The notes beneath the pieces were generated by a model that saw only the letters and a list, made by a program, of their open reading frames with translations, did no database searches and was not told the DNA's origin. Positions 1 to 11,345 of a stretch of DNA of 64,000 nt are shown one piece after another. Source of the stretch: Bugulina stolonifera (Eukaryota; Bryozoa; Gymnolaemata; Cheilostomatida; Bugulidae); NCBI GenBank assembly GCA_935421135.1, contig OW285187.1, positions 33,544,818-33,608,817 on the forward strand, in the 5' to 3' direction. The position numbers and the translations under genes are program-made. Positions within the stretch are counted from its first letter, which is position 1, and each line of letters opens with the position of its first letter.

Positions 1-199
1 GGCAAAAGAGCTTTTTACTGATAGGCATCGAAAGTCTTCCTTGATACATGTAGTACATGTATAAGGCATGAGCTCTTGAATTATATGCAGTAGAGTTGTC
101 TTACCACACGGCTAATGGGCAGTGTCTTAGCCTTAGGAATTTCCTTAGAATAGTACTTGAGGTGTACCACTGGAGTGTATCTGTTCTGTGAATCCTCAG

Positions 200-584
200 T
201 CTGTTCTGGAAGAGCTGGCAGACTTGCAGTGGTCTACACAAATAGATGGAATAGTACACTTGGTGTCCAGTATTCATTCAACAACACTTACACATCATAA
301 TATGTGTTCAAGAGTGAATGGCCTACCACTCTGCATGTGCAGTTATTTCTTTACCCATTATCTTATTCGATTGAATAATTGTATCACATATGTGATTTTC
401 ACAGGATGAGGTAGGTAGTGCCGGAATGTTGTACTACGGGAGTATAGGAATGATGTACATCAGCATTAGACTTACAGAAACAGGCTGTCTTGATGATAAT
501 GTAGATCTGCCTACAGTTTTTGTCATTGATGAAAAGTCACGTTTAGCTAAAAAGAAAATCAGCAGAATGAATAGCACGTATTGA
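200..584 (+). CDS. 3' end of an unrecognised plus-strand gene (two exons)
   Basis: Two phase-compatible exons are visible: 200-262 (acceptor AG at 198-199, donor GTGTCC) and 405-584 (acceptor TTTTCACAG, ending TGA at 582-584). Joined they give about 80 residues beginning SVLEELADLQWSTQIDG and ending ISRMNSTY. The composition is that of a folded hydrophilic protein, but I do not recognise a family. The rest of the gene lies before the window. The last few codons (about 566-584) fall inside the 14-base minisatellite that follows, so the C-terminus has been shaped by the repeat. No AATAAA is evident just after the stop on this strand. An alternative is that 405-584 alone is coding and 200-262 is chance. 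Confidence 0.5.
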
Positions 585-837
585 GTAGCATGTAATGAAT
601 AGCATGTAATGAATAGCACGTAATGAACAGCACGTAATGAATAGAACGTAATGAATAGCATGTAATGAATAGCATGTAATGAATAGCATGTAATGAATAG
701 CACGTAATGAATAGCACGTAATGAATAGAACGTAATGAATAGCATGTAATGAATAGCATGTAATGAATAGAACGTAATGAATAGCATGTAATGAATAGCA
801 CGTAATGAATAGCATGTAATGAATAGCATGTAATGAA
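566..837. repeat. 14-base minisatellite between convergent genes
   Basis: About 19 tandem copies of a 14-base unit (ATGAATAGCAYGTA with few substitutions, mostly C/T and an occasional AGAACG variant). Because 14 is not a multiple of three and the unit has no stop on the minus strand, all three minus frames are open across it; the resulting YSLHAIHYMLFITC-type peptides are artefacts of the repeat. It fills the gap between the stop of the plus-strand gene (584) and the minus-strand terminal exon (894). Confidence 0.95.
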
Positions 838-883
838 TTTATTATATACAAAAAGTATGCAAGCCATGTCTGTCTGACAAATC

Positions 884-889
884 TTTATT
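884..889 (-). terminator. Poly(A) signal AATAAA, minus strand
   Basis: TTTATT on the plus strand reads AATAAA on the minus strand, five bases after the TGA at 894-896 of the candidate last exon 894-1058. The position supports that exon as a true 3' end. Confidence 0.5.
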
Positions 890-893
890 TAGC

Positions 894-3800
894 TCAGTAG
901 CAATCACAAAAACAGATTTGCTTTGACTGAAGTGTATATAACTTACAAGCTCTAGTGAGCATACGACTCCCCATACTCTCTACTGAGTTTATGGCAGCTT
1001 CATACACCTTGTCCTGTATCTGTACTAACTGCTTACTCAGCCTGTCCAGTGCTTCACGCTAAACAACAGAGAAAGTTTAGCATTAGTTTACCTGAGATAA
1101 GCATGTACTGTATTATGCTGTATAGACTAGCAGTAGTATAGTAGCAATGAAAAGCCGTACATACACTGTAGCATTGTTGTACAAGAATACATGGATTTAT
1201 AGTATGGTTCACAAAATCATTAGCAGAGTCATTAGGGAGAAGAATTTGTAATTACTGAAAGTGCTGGAGAGAGAGCTAATCTGTTAGGACTACTTATATT
1301 GTGTAAACTGCAGATCATGGAAGTATGAAATCATATTATTTAGCCAGCTGCACTCAAATAGAGCAAACCAAGTCACTTGCAGAAACATGATCTCATATAC
1401 TTGTAACATGTACACCGCTGTGATGCTCTGAGTATAAAATGTAATGTGGCATAGAGTCGTAAGGCATTAATCATAATAATGGAGTCATCTTGCTATGCTC
1501 TCTCCTGGCTTTGTAAGAAAAGAGAGGACAAATTCAAACTATAATCAATGATTGTTGTGAGATACATTTACATGTACAATTAGACTGTAGTTCTCATAGC
1601 ATTGTACTGAGATCACATATTATCAGACATGGGCACTCGAGTCATTTTACTCGACTCAAGTTAACTCGAGCAACAGCTTTTCATTACTTTTAATTGACTT
1701 GTGCTTTTGTACTGTGTGAAAGCTGGGAATTGACTTTTACTTCTACTCTCCTACAAAGCATGATGCTTGACTCTTACTTTACTCTAATCTCTCAGCTATC
1801 AATGATAATTCTATTGGTTTAGGTGTAATTATGTAATAAGTCTTGTCCACCATAGAGAAGCTGAGAGGCTTATAGATAAACAGACCTACCATTACAATAA
1901 GTGCAAATTTGAAATAGCCTTTGTTCCTCAGAACTACTTTAACTGACAGAAAATTGGATCTAACACTAAGTATTACCTATTGTGTGTTGTCACACTTGTA
2001 TACATCAGAAATTTGTGTTCTACAAAATTCCCATTGGTATTCTCTTTGACATACCGCTGTACTTTTGACTCTACTCTGACTCTAGCATTTTGGCACTAGT
2101 TGCTTGACTCTTACTTTACTTTTCAAAATGGCTGTTTATTTACTCTTACTCTACTTTTGACTTGCTTCATCCGATGAGTTTACTCTAAATTACTTTTTAT
2201 CAATTGGGAATGTATACTCTTACTTGACTCTTGACTTGAGTATTTGTCTGCTTTGCACATGTCTGCATATTATACAAATTTAGTTGAAGATGTTTTTGTG
2301 GGTGAATAGTTTAACGATAAAAAGCAGTACTAGAAGCATTTTTATTTATCTTTTATTTTATATTTTGCTCTCCTAATTAATCTAGTACTGTTCTTTATCA
2401 CAAATATAAGTTGTGTTCCATAGCAGGAGGAGTGCTTAAAGCTAGGGGGCAATATGCAGTAGAAGTCATCAGCATAAAACATATTATATTATACATGTGC
2501 ATGCTACATCTAAATGGGAATGATGCAGCAGTGGTTTCTCCATCGTAACTGACTATAACCTTATTTGGAAAAATATACGCCATAGCACAGGCTTTATGGT
2601 GGGGGAAAGACTATCAGTGGTAGCGTTGCAGCCTTGGTCTATTACATAACCAAAGTGCATAAATAGCTCTGCCTAAACACACTTCTTTTTACTGAGTGAT
2701 TTCTCTTATAATACAATATACATGAATAACACATGTACATGCATAATGCAAACTGAAATGAAAGGATGGAACCAAGGCTTCTTCAACTGATATAAAATAA
2801 CTTTGGTGTGAAAGGTTTAGCTAACGCTGTTACTTACAAACTTTCGCTTCTCTTGAATGTTTATTGGATTCTTTACAAGCATAATACGATATAATGATAT
2901 CAGACGATATAATATGTTAACACAGAAGATGTGTGGCTATAATATCCAATTGTATATAACCATAGGGTATATCAATGTACACGACAGAGTCGGGCATGTA
3001 CATGTATAATATTATACCTCTATATAAGAGTTATATATACTCTATTATACAATATATTATAATAAAGTATAATTATTGCACAAGAATAATATAATGTACA
3101 GTGTAGGTAAGTACTGTATATTATTTTTAAAAGTTGTAGCAGCAATCATAAAAGTAGTCCTGGAAATGTTAGCAAAATCTACTAGTAAGTACTGTAGATA
3201 AGTTAATATTCTCATTATGATCTTCACCCTCAATACAATTGGGTAGACTTTATAGGAGCGAAGTAAGAGTAGAGGATTAGACTAGGATCTAACTAGCTAC
3301 ATGTATAATTCTGTCTCAATGCTACGCTACACAGTAAACATACATTGTAGCAGAACATGCATAAGATATAGCACATTGCTCAGTATTGCTGTAACCCAGA
3401 ATATGCAGTCATACCAATGCTAGTCCCTGCAGTTAAGAGAAATATGAATTAAATATTATACAGTAATATTGTATTCACCTTACGATTAAACTACACTCTA
3501 TTGAAATAATGATTAATAAGGTTGACAGTGTTGGTACCCATATTGTTATAGAAATCTATAAGCGGGAATTCACACATTGTACCACCAATCAGAGAGAGAT
3601 AATCCTGAAAGCAGCATGAGATAGTTGTAAATATATATATTTTTATACATCATGGAAACCATAGCAACCAGATAAGACACAAGTCGTGATAGTAAGGCGT
3701 GACTTACATTGATATCCATGTTATCTTCTTCCTCTCTCCACGGTAGTCGGTCATTTCTGTCAGCTGGTCCTGTAAGACAAATAAAGATGACATCAGGCAC

Positions 3801-6800
3801 AACATAGTATATGTGAAATTTAAAGTTAATTTGTGAACACTAAAATATTGAAACAAGAGAATGGTCGTAACTCTCCAGGCATTTTACATGGACAACATAC
3901 CTCTTTCTCAAAAACAGGAATTAACTTATGAATGAATCATGATATTAGTTATAAAATTTACTCGAAAAGTTTTGTTAATTGATAATTTACAGTAGTGTGT
4001 GGCAAGGGTTTCTGTTGATGCACTTTAACAGCAGGGAGGGCAGTTAGTACACTGACGTATTCACTTACGCCTGTCAACGTAGTTCCCAGGTATAGCGATG
4101 GCCACTTGGTGTAGAGAGTTAGGGTCCAGTTCACTGAGGTACGGTCTGAGTGCACTAAACTCTACACGGTGGTGCTCAGACTCCCAGTATTCCTCAGCCG
4201 GTGCATCATAAGCTTCTAGAATATTACAGGTTCCAGAATGTTGAAGAAATTTTACATTTTACGTCAACAATAATACACACATCTGCACATTATAAAGACG
4301 GTTAAATGTAAGACTATATATATGTACATGTACAGTATATGTACATGTACTGCACATGTACTGTACATGTACATGTATTTGTACAGTACATGTAAAGTAT
4401 ATGTACATGTAGATTATACTATAAAATGAAAGAAGTACCACTCAAACCACAAAGGATATCAAATACTACAAAGCAGGTAGTCTTGGCAGTATCTTGGATG
4501 TCCTGCACAGATGACAGATGTACTGTACTTTGACATGAGAATTTGCTATTCATGAAAATTACTATGTTGTCATATTAAATTGACTATTGAGACTATGATT
4601 TCGATTTTGAAGTTTTCCTCTCTTCTTTCAACTGGAAATATTATCAACAAAGAGAGGACAACTTGAAAATTAAAATACTAAGTCATGGACTAATTGTTGA
4701 TAGAAAAGGAAAACTCAAATACAAACAAAACGAGCAACCTAAGCTAGACAGAGATCCACAGTTTATTGTCTAAAGAGAACAGGTCAGAGATTCACATGAT
4801 GACACTAAGATGAGACAAGGTAGAGAGCATATAATAGCCTATGAGTTCCTGTGTAGTGAATTTGCATAAATTTTACACACATAAAACAGATTGGAAGTTT
4901 AAACCTTGTCTCAGCTTAGTAAATCACCATTATGCTCAAAGCAAGAGATGGGTGTGTTTTCTGTGCTGGGAGAGTATTATCCTTCATAGACATAGAAAGA
5001 GGTAGTATGGGTTGCACCACTGCTATACTATTACCAGGTGAGTGCATCGAGATGTCTATGCTCATGCTACTCAGACTACACCTGTCTGAGTAGTCAGCTG
5101 ATACCAAGCCTACACCTTCTGTAGAGCAGGTAGAATCATTTACAACGTATATCAGTAAACCTTACAATGTATATCAGTAAACCTTACAATGTATATCAGT
5201 AAACCTTACAATGTATATCAGTAAACCTTACAATGTGTATCAGTAAACCTGACAACTTAAAAATATTTTTCATACAGTATATTTTACATTTTATCTAGAA
5301 ATCATATAATTATATGGAATTATTATCTAATTCAAATATTCATAGAAATTTTGAGCTTGTCATTTTAACACACACATAACAAGTTCTTTACCTGATTATG
5401 AGAATAGTGTTAATTCCTATAACAACATGAGAAATGTTTGCACATAACTACGTAACTGCATGTACCTTTAGAAGTGGGAGGTGGTCTGTCCTCTGGGCTT
5501 TTCACAATGACTCTGCTGACCTCCCTTGAAGGTTGCAGATCTTCGGAATGTTTAGACTTAGGCCCACTCTTGGTCCTGTGGGACCGCCTCGTCCTTCTTG
5601 TTCCTTCATCCGTGACGTCGGTGAACAAACTGCTAACAGCTGAGACCTGGCTAATTGACTTGGCATCAATGTGAGATCCGTAGTCATGGCTAGAAGTTCC
5701 ATCTTCATCAGAACCACCCTGGGTATACCAATATCACAAACTAACATGCATATAAATAAATACGTTCACTGTAATATACTAATAAAACATGAATATTGTA
5801 TGCATAGGTTAACTGGATCCACACAAAATTACACATTACACATTTAGTCTTTGGGAGTTATTATGTTATTATTTACAATGTATTATAGTAAAACTATAAT
5901 ACCTTTAATATAATGAACTGCTTAGCACTGTGGACATGCCCATATGTGTAAATGTACATGTGTATAGCATAATAATAACACATGGTGTATAATTACACAG
6001 TTTTCCCAACATGAAAATAAGTCCAAAATGAAGGATTGTCTTTCCTTACTTTAGGTCCTCTTTAAGCTGGCCAGACCCTGGAATGAACCACCAAATGGGA
6101 CATAGAGGAAAATCTGGGGGGTGGAAAAATTAAACGGCGGGCATATTTGAAAACGGGATAAAAAATAACTCCTAGGAGAAATATTTCTGCACATTTTTGT
6201 CCCATAGAATGCATTTTATAGCAGCATTTGTCCAGAAGGTACCGCTGGGTACCCTGTAATTGCTTTTTAATTGACCATGAATGTGTTCACTATATCACAT
6301 AACTCACTTCACCAGATTGTCACACTTCAAGTTGGCAGCATTTTCATGATTATACATCAGTAGATACTGCTACTATGATTGGATAAACAACATTTTGCTT
6401 AGTTCAACCAACCAATGGAATGCAGCTACTAGGGTGTTGGAATATGGTGTTAATTCAAAGTTCTATTATTGCACAACTGTTTGTCTCTGTGCTTTTATGG
6501 CTTTGTGTCATAGCCATTCACATAGCATGATGTACTTGTAGTTTAGTTCATCCAGTGTTATTGGTATGTGTTAGTCAACAATAAATTCAGTTAGCTCTTG
6601 AACATCAAAACAACATAGGGTAGTACTGTACATGTAGGTTGAATTTTAATCAAATTGGTGGTAGTGGTACAGACTTGGATACTCATTACTAACCTAGCAA
6701 ACCTCATATACAAAATACAGTGTTCGTATTTTTGCGCTACATTATTTTTGCCAAAATATACTAATTACCACTAGCCATCCATTATTTTCACAACAGTGCT

Positions 6801-9800
6801 CCATATAGTAACCATGCCTAAATTTGCTTGTTTAGTATTTGGATGCATGAATAATGACCAAAGATTGGGAAAGATAAAAAATGCTAAGTGCACTATCCAG
6901 AAAATTACTAATATAAAGTCTTTAAATGTTTTACATGTAGATATTTATCGAAAACTATTCCCATTTATTCAGTAGGCCATCTTGATTCTCTTTTTTCTTG
7001 ATTCTCTTGTGGCGCCATTAATAATTTGCAAGGCCCATCAGTAAGCTCGTGGCGTAAGACAACCTATTAACAGGAATTTGCAACTGTTCAAGACAGGGCG
7101 TTTCGAAACCGGACAGTTCAACACTGGAAAGTTCGAAACCCCCTAATCTAAACACTCTGCCTTTATCAGCTAAACTAGTTTTCTAGTTTTGGCACTAGGT
7201 TGTGACAGCAAATATGGTGCTATGAATCGAGTATAAAGTTATGAAGGTTTGACCTCAATGACTTGGTAAACAGTTTGATTAGGATAACATCGAGATGCTC
7301 TCATCAGTCCTATAGACATAGAAGTAGGTTACTGAGACACCTGTGACCATCATTTGACCCTGTGTTTGACCAAAATAACTGTTTCTACTTTTGAGTTTAC
7401 CATGGCTATCTAAATAATTGAGGTCAGCAATTGACTTGCTAGGACATTTGATTTCTACCAGTGCCCTTTCCCATGACAGCTGCACTCAATGATACCATCA
7501 GGTGATGTACCTAGATATGACATTTCCTCATCAATAAATAGGCCACAATCAGTAAAAACAACACCATTATACTTTTGCCAAAATTGTGCAACAAAATGCT
7601 CAGATGCCTCTTTCTCCAAATTTCTTCCCCTGATAATTTGAGGGAGATGACTTAAATTTGGGGCTTTAAAATTGATTGGGCAATATTAGCCATATCTGTA
7701 TGTGGGTCAGTTTTCAATTTACACTGACCTCTGTATCATAAATGTAGTACATTACTCACATCATACAGTGCACTGCCTTCACCATTGACTCCTTCATATG
7801 GTGAGACATCAAGCAGTTGGTCAGAAGATTCTCTTCCATCACTTTCAAGAGGTTCTCTGAAACTAAGCTTGGATAGATTGGTCCGTTGGGGTTGATCGAC
7901 CTGAAGCTGCTAATAAAACATTCTACTATTAGTTGGAATAATGAAAGATTTAACAGCTCAATAGAAAAATATAATTTCAGGAGAGAGAAGACAACTTTAG
8001 GTGACTCACTAAAGTAGTAGAAGGTTGATGCCCAGGTGCAGCAACATCCGAAAGAACTAGGCGATTCCCTGATTGGTTAGCACCAATAATTTTCTCTTCT
8101 GGCAGCGCCCCGTTCATACTAAGATGACTCAGACTAACAGCAGTTCCAGCTACAAAAGCCAATTAGCATGCTGATAGTGTTATACATGTATCAACCATGT
8201 CTAGTGAAAACCGGTGACAAAACCATTATCACATATGCATGATCTCCCATGTACTCAGCAATGATTTTATGAAAAAAAATACGAACATGGCCAGCATGGG
8301 TAAGAGCTACATTTCGTCCTACTGCATATACTGTCTGGTATGACTAGAATGGTCTACTTATCCACCTGTATTCAATCTGCCATTTGATTCGCCGGTCTGC
8401 AGCCGGCTAATGTCAGCTGGAAAGCTACTCATCACAGATTTGTTGTTAGCAGAGTTGTTTCTCATGTCTGAATATCTGTTACCAAAGCCAATTTCTGAAC
8501 CAACACCATTTTCAGTGTCTTCCTGCAAAAGCATGAATATAAGTAGTAAAAGCCAAATTGATTTCCAAATTTTACATTCACAATTTACTTTATCTATCCT
8601 TCTAAAGATATGATGGGTAAACCGTTATATACAATACTTACTTTTCTAGCAGGAGAATGCTGGATAATAATTTCTTCCAATTTATTTTCTAGCCATTGAA
8701 CCCGTTTCCTCCGCTTGTTTATTAGTTGACTCTCTGCACCATTTTCTACAGATTTGAGCAAATCCTTACGAGCGTAAGTTAACTCCTTGTTTATTTTGCC
8801 ACAAATCTAAAATAAATTTGGTAAACTTTTGATTGGCTAAAATATCTTGCAGCATATTGTGGTGAAACAGCCTCCGTGGTAATGGCACCTAGGCCAGCCA
8901 CACTGACAATATCATTAGCTGACAATTAACCCTATTAATATACTGTTATTCACATATCCATGCATTGTCTGTCTATTATTATCTATGCATTCAATACCCT
9001 ATTATCCACTGGTGTCTTATATACATGTCTGTATTAGCAATCAAGTCTTGGAATTACTCTCTATTGCAACTTGGTTTTTCCCACATTTATACTTATTTAG
9101 TAATTGCCTATCCTTACTTGATTGCATATTGTTAGAGTCTTTTTGCCACTTTATACTGTAACTACATGGCCGACCTTATGGATTTAGCTCATATTTACAC
9201 ACGACATGTTTTTACCTATTGTAAGCACTTTTTGTGCCATGGCCGACCTTTTCATATGGTCAGGTCGGGCGGAACCAGACATATTGTTGCGTAAGTTCCG
9301 GAGCCAACCCCCTGTCGGCCGCCCGATACCATGTCGTACCATTTTTACCGGAAGTTTGTTATGTATATAAGGCAGAGCATTTTCTATTGTGAATCAGTTG
9401 TTGATTGCGCTTGAATAAAGCAACATCTCCTAACTCAACCTACAGAGGCTTACTCTTTAGGCGGGTAACTCCACCTGAGAATCCTTTGGATTCAGTACGG
9501 CTCGAGTTCACCTCATCCTAGGCTAAGCATATCTCTATCCACCCCTTAGGCTTAGGCCGATCCCGGGTTCTAAATGAACCTAGCGTCGGACTTAGGTTCT
9601 CAAGGTTAGCTCTTCTTCACTACACTCCCTTGGAGTATAAACTCTACTAGACCTACGTCGGTCCTGAGCTCCAATGAGTCTTGGCATCGGCCTACATCTA
9701 AGATAATCTACAATCTACACTAATAAGAGCACCTATAACTGTTCACTCTTTTATGTAATGAGCAGAAGGTACACTTGGTCGGCCTCTACCACCTTCCAAG

Positions 9801-10205
9801 CCCTTCACATACGTGTAGCCCTCGGCTCTCGTATGATCTAGCACTCAAAAACATTACAATATGCCATGTACAGATCCGTATATTCATTTCTTCTATTATC
9901 TACATTGTACAAATATAGATTTTTACCTGTAATATGATAATCATTTCATCTGCTTTGACCTTGAGATCCTCTACCCGTGTAGTATGAAACTGTAAGGAGT
10001 CTGGTTTGGCAGATTTAAGGTCAGTCAGAGCTGAACGAAGCTGCTCTTGAAATAATACTACATTCTTTCTCTGTTCTGCCATGTACAGATCTGAGCGGTA
10101 GCATATTTTCACTCTTTCCTTTAGAGATTTTCCACTACTAATAGGAGCAGGTTTCTCAGTGAGTCCTTCAATATTTGGCAGTTTATTATATTTTTTGACC
10201 TTCAT
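894..10205 (-). CDS. Unrecognised coiled-coil protein with two possible C-termini
   Basis: Minus-strand gene of nine or ten exons: 9927-10205 (ATG at 10205), 8642-8806, 8366-8522, 8010-8149, 7760-7909, 5466-5718, 4069-4215, 3708-3769, 3491-3604 and candidate 894-1058. Phases agree at every junction. The N-terminal ~145 residues are lysine/glutamate-rich and helical; the middle is serine-rich; the later part has a conserved-looking block (VEFSALRPYLSELDPNSLHQ, then DRLPWREEEDNMDIN). If exon 3491-3604 is terminal, a TAG at 3491 gives 488 residues. If it is spliced early at its GTGTAG site or skipped, exon 894-1058 (REALDRLSKQLVQIQ...) ends the protein at about 541 or 505 residues. Such features are common in centrosomal or ciliary proteins, but that is only a guess; I cannot name the family. 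Introns contain a solo LTR and a YqaJ pseudogene. Confidence 0.7.
1059..3490. other. AT-rich intron or 3' flank
   Basis: No convincing exon was found here. It includes the degenerate ACTCGAGT/ACTCTTGACTT element (1625-2255) and a very AT-rich block with short palindromes (about 2880-3080). It is an intron if exon 894-1058 belongs to the coiled-coil gene, otherwise intergenic. Confidence 0.5.
1625..2255. repeat. Degenerate element bounded by ACTCGAGT/ACTTGAGT repeats
   Basis: The segment starts with clustered ACTCGAGTC-like words (about 1635-1670), passes through scattered TTGACTCTTACTTTACT-like words, and ends with ACTCTTGACTTGAGT (about 2218-2244). Both ends are flanked by similar ACATG/CACATGT sequence. 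It resembles, in style, the AAGTC-rich element at 37027-38090. No coding potential seen. Confidence 0.5.
4318..4412. repeat. TACATGTA palindrome cluster
   Basis: Dense overlapping copies of ACATGTAC/TACATGTA in an intron of the minus-strand coiled-coil gene. Being self-complementary, it can fold into many alternative hairpins. Short ORFs across it have no value. Confidence 0.85.
5139..5248. repeat. 22-base tandem repeat, five copies
   Basis: Five consecutive 22-base units (CTTACAATGTATATCAGTAA plus AC), nearly identical; the first and last carry single changes. Lies in the intron between exons 5466-5718 and 4069-4215 of the coiled-coil gene. Confidence 0.9.
7279..7690 (-). pseudogene. Broken YqaJ-type exonuclease (transposon-derived)
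   Basis: On the minus strand an open stretch reads LSHLPQIIRGRNLEKEA, then CGLFIDEE-like and TSPDGIIECSCHGKG; after a shift of frame it continues ALVEIKCPSKS and FGQTQGQMMVTGVSVTYFYVYR. These are the ordered hallmarks of the YqaJ-like recombinase/exonuclease fold (G-[LV]-F-x-D-E, SPDG, EIKCP, then Y-x-Q-x-Q-x-Q-M-x-x-T-G). The acidic residue of SPDG and the E-x-K of EIKCP are present, but the frame breaks between them near 7465, so it is not functional. Such domains are carried by DNA transposons in invertebrate genomes. It sits inside an intron (5719-7759) of the minus-strand coiled-coil gene, in the same orientation. Confidence 0.8.
9130..9858 (+). mobile_element. Solo LTR of an LTR retrotransposon
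   Basis: A 729-base segment begins TGTTAG and ends TTACA, and is flanked on both sides by ATAT (9126-9129 and 9859-9862), consistent with a 4-base target-site duplication. Inside, in the expected order, are a TATA-like TATATAA (9364-9370) and an AATAAA (9414-9419), as in the U3-R-U5 layout. The base composition is clearly more GC-rich than the flanks. No gag or pol sequence adjoins it, so it is read as a solo LTR left by recombination. It lies in the first intron (8807-9926) of the coiled-coil gene, antisense to it. Confidence 0.75.
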
Positions 10206-10836
10206 TTTATATGGTAAACAAGCTGCCTTGTGCCAAACTCCTCCTCAAGGCATGTCTCCTACAATAACGAATTAGTCTTTATTCACAACTGTGGCCAGTC
10301 CTGCATGTATTTTCAACCTTATGTTAAGAAATAAAGTGAGTCAGCTTCATCCCAAGACAGCCTAAAACCGGAATACCTCTTCAGATTCACTTCACATAAC
10401 GTTCCCGGCAAATTCGTCCATAAGATACCGGCTGACATTACAAATATGAAAGTTGAAAGCAACACTCTACTGTAATCAACTAGCTAACTACAATTAGCAA
10501 TTGCTTCTGACCTCCGTTCTGATAAATGCAACAAAAGCTTTTTTGTAAACAGGATAAGACTATAAAAAAAAGTTCTAGCAAGAATCATATATTAATATAA
10601 GTTTTATATTTACAATAGGAGAGCATAACACTATGGACTATCCACTGTTTCTATGGTAATATAATCCTACGGATACTTCAAGCAATCCCCAAATGACAGG
10701 TGGCACTAACCTGTACAGATCAACTTTTAATAATTCCTAAACTAATACATGAAATACTGTCCCAACTTATGTTGTCCACTGTCCCATATGAGGCACGCCC
10801 CTTCCATCCCCTAGATGGTCTAGCGTGACAACGAAC

Positions 10837-10897
10837 TCCATGTAAGTCCATGTAAGTCCATATAAGTCCATGTAAGTCCATATAAGTCCATGTAAGG
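10837..10897. repeat. 10-base tandem repeat (TCCATGTAAG)
   Basis: Six copies of TCCATGTAAG with alternating G/A at one position (CATGTAAG/CATATAAG). Confidence 0.9.
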
Positions 10898-11274
10898 CAA
10901 TTTTAATACTTATATTAATATATATTAAGACTTACAATTATCATTATAAAATAGTAATTACAATATTAATAATGAATAAATATTGAATTATTGATTGATA
11001 TACAATATGAATATATAAAATAATTATAGATTTATAGCGTAACTAACTAGTACCACGGAATATGAATTGAATTGTGGATATAAGTACTTTCTTTCTTTTT
11101 TACTCCTAGACACTGTGATGATACACAAACTAAATAAAATCGTGTTTTTATGACAGGTGGGTGGAAGTCGAAGTTGGTTTCCCCATAGAGTTGACAATCA
11201 TTGCTATGAGCAGAGCCGTTTATTGGGAATAAATAATGGCTCTGGCAATGGGTTCCCCACAGAAGTATATTTCA

Positions 11275-11345
11275 GTACAGTGAAGGTTTCATATATCTGC
11301 AGGACCCTGAAACCTGATCCTGGTCCTAGGCCTGGTAGGTGCGAC
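11275..11345. repeat. Inverted repeat, left copy
   Basis: About 65 bases here recur as the reverse complement at about 16484-16555. The conserved core (AGGTTTCATATATCTGCAGG onward to TGAAACCT) is itself a hairpin with an 8-bp stem. Probably a dispersed element or the ends of an old transposon; no transposase was found between the arms. Confidence 0.7.

Noticed and set aside
434..867. Three overlapping minus-strand ORFs of 100-130 codons
   Set aside because: They are translations of the 14-base tandem repeat in all three frames, with no unique sequence.
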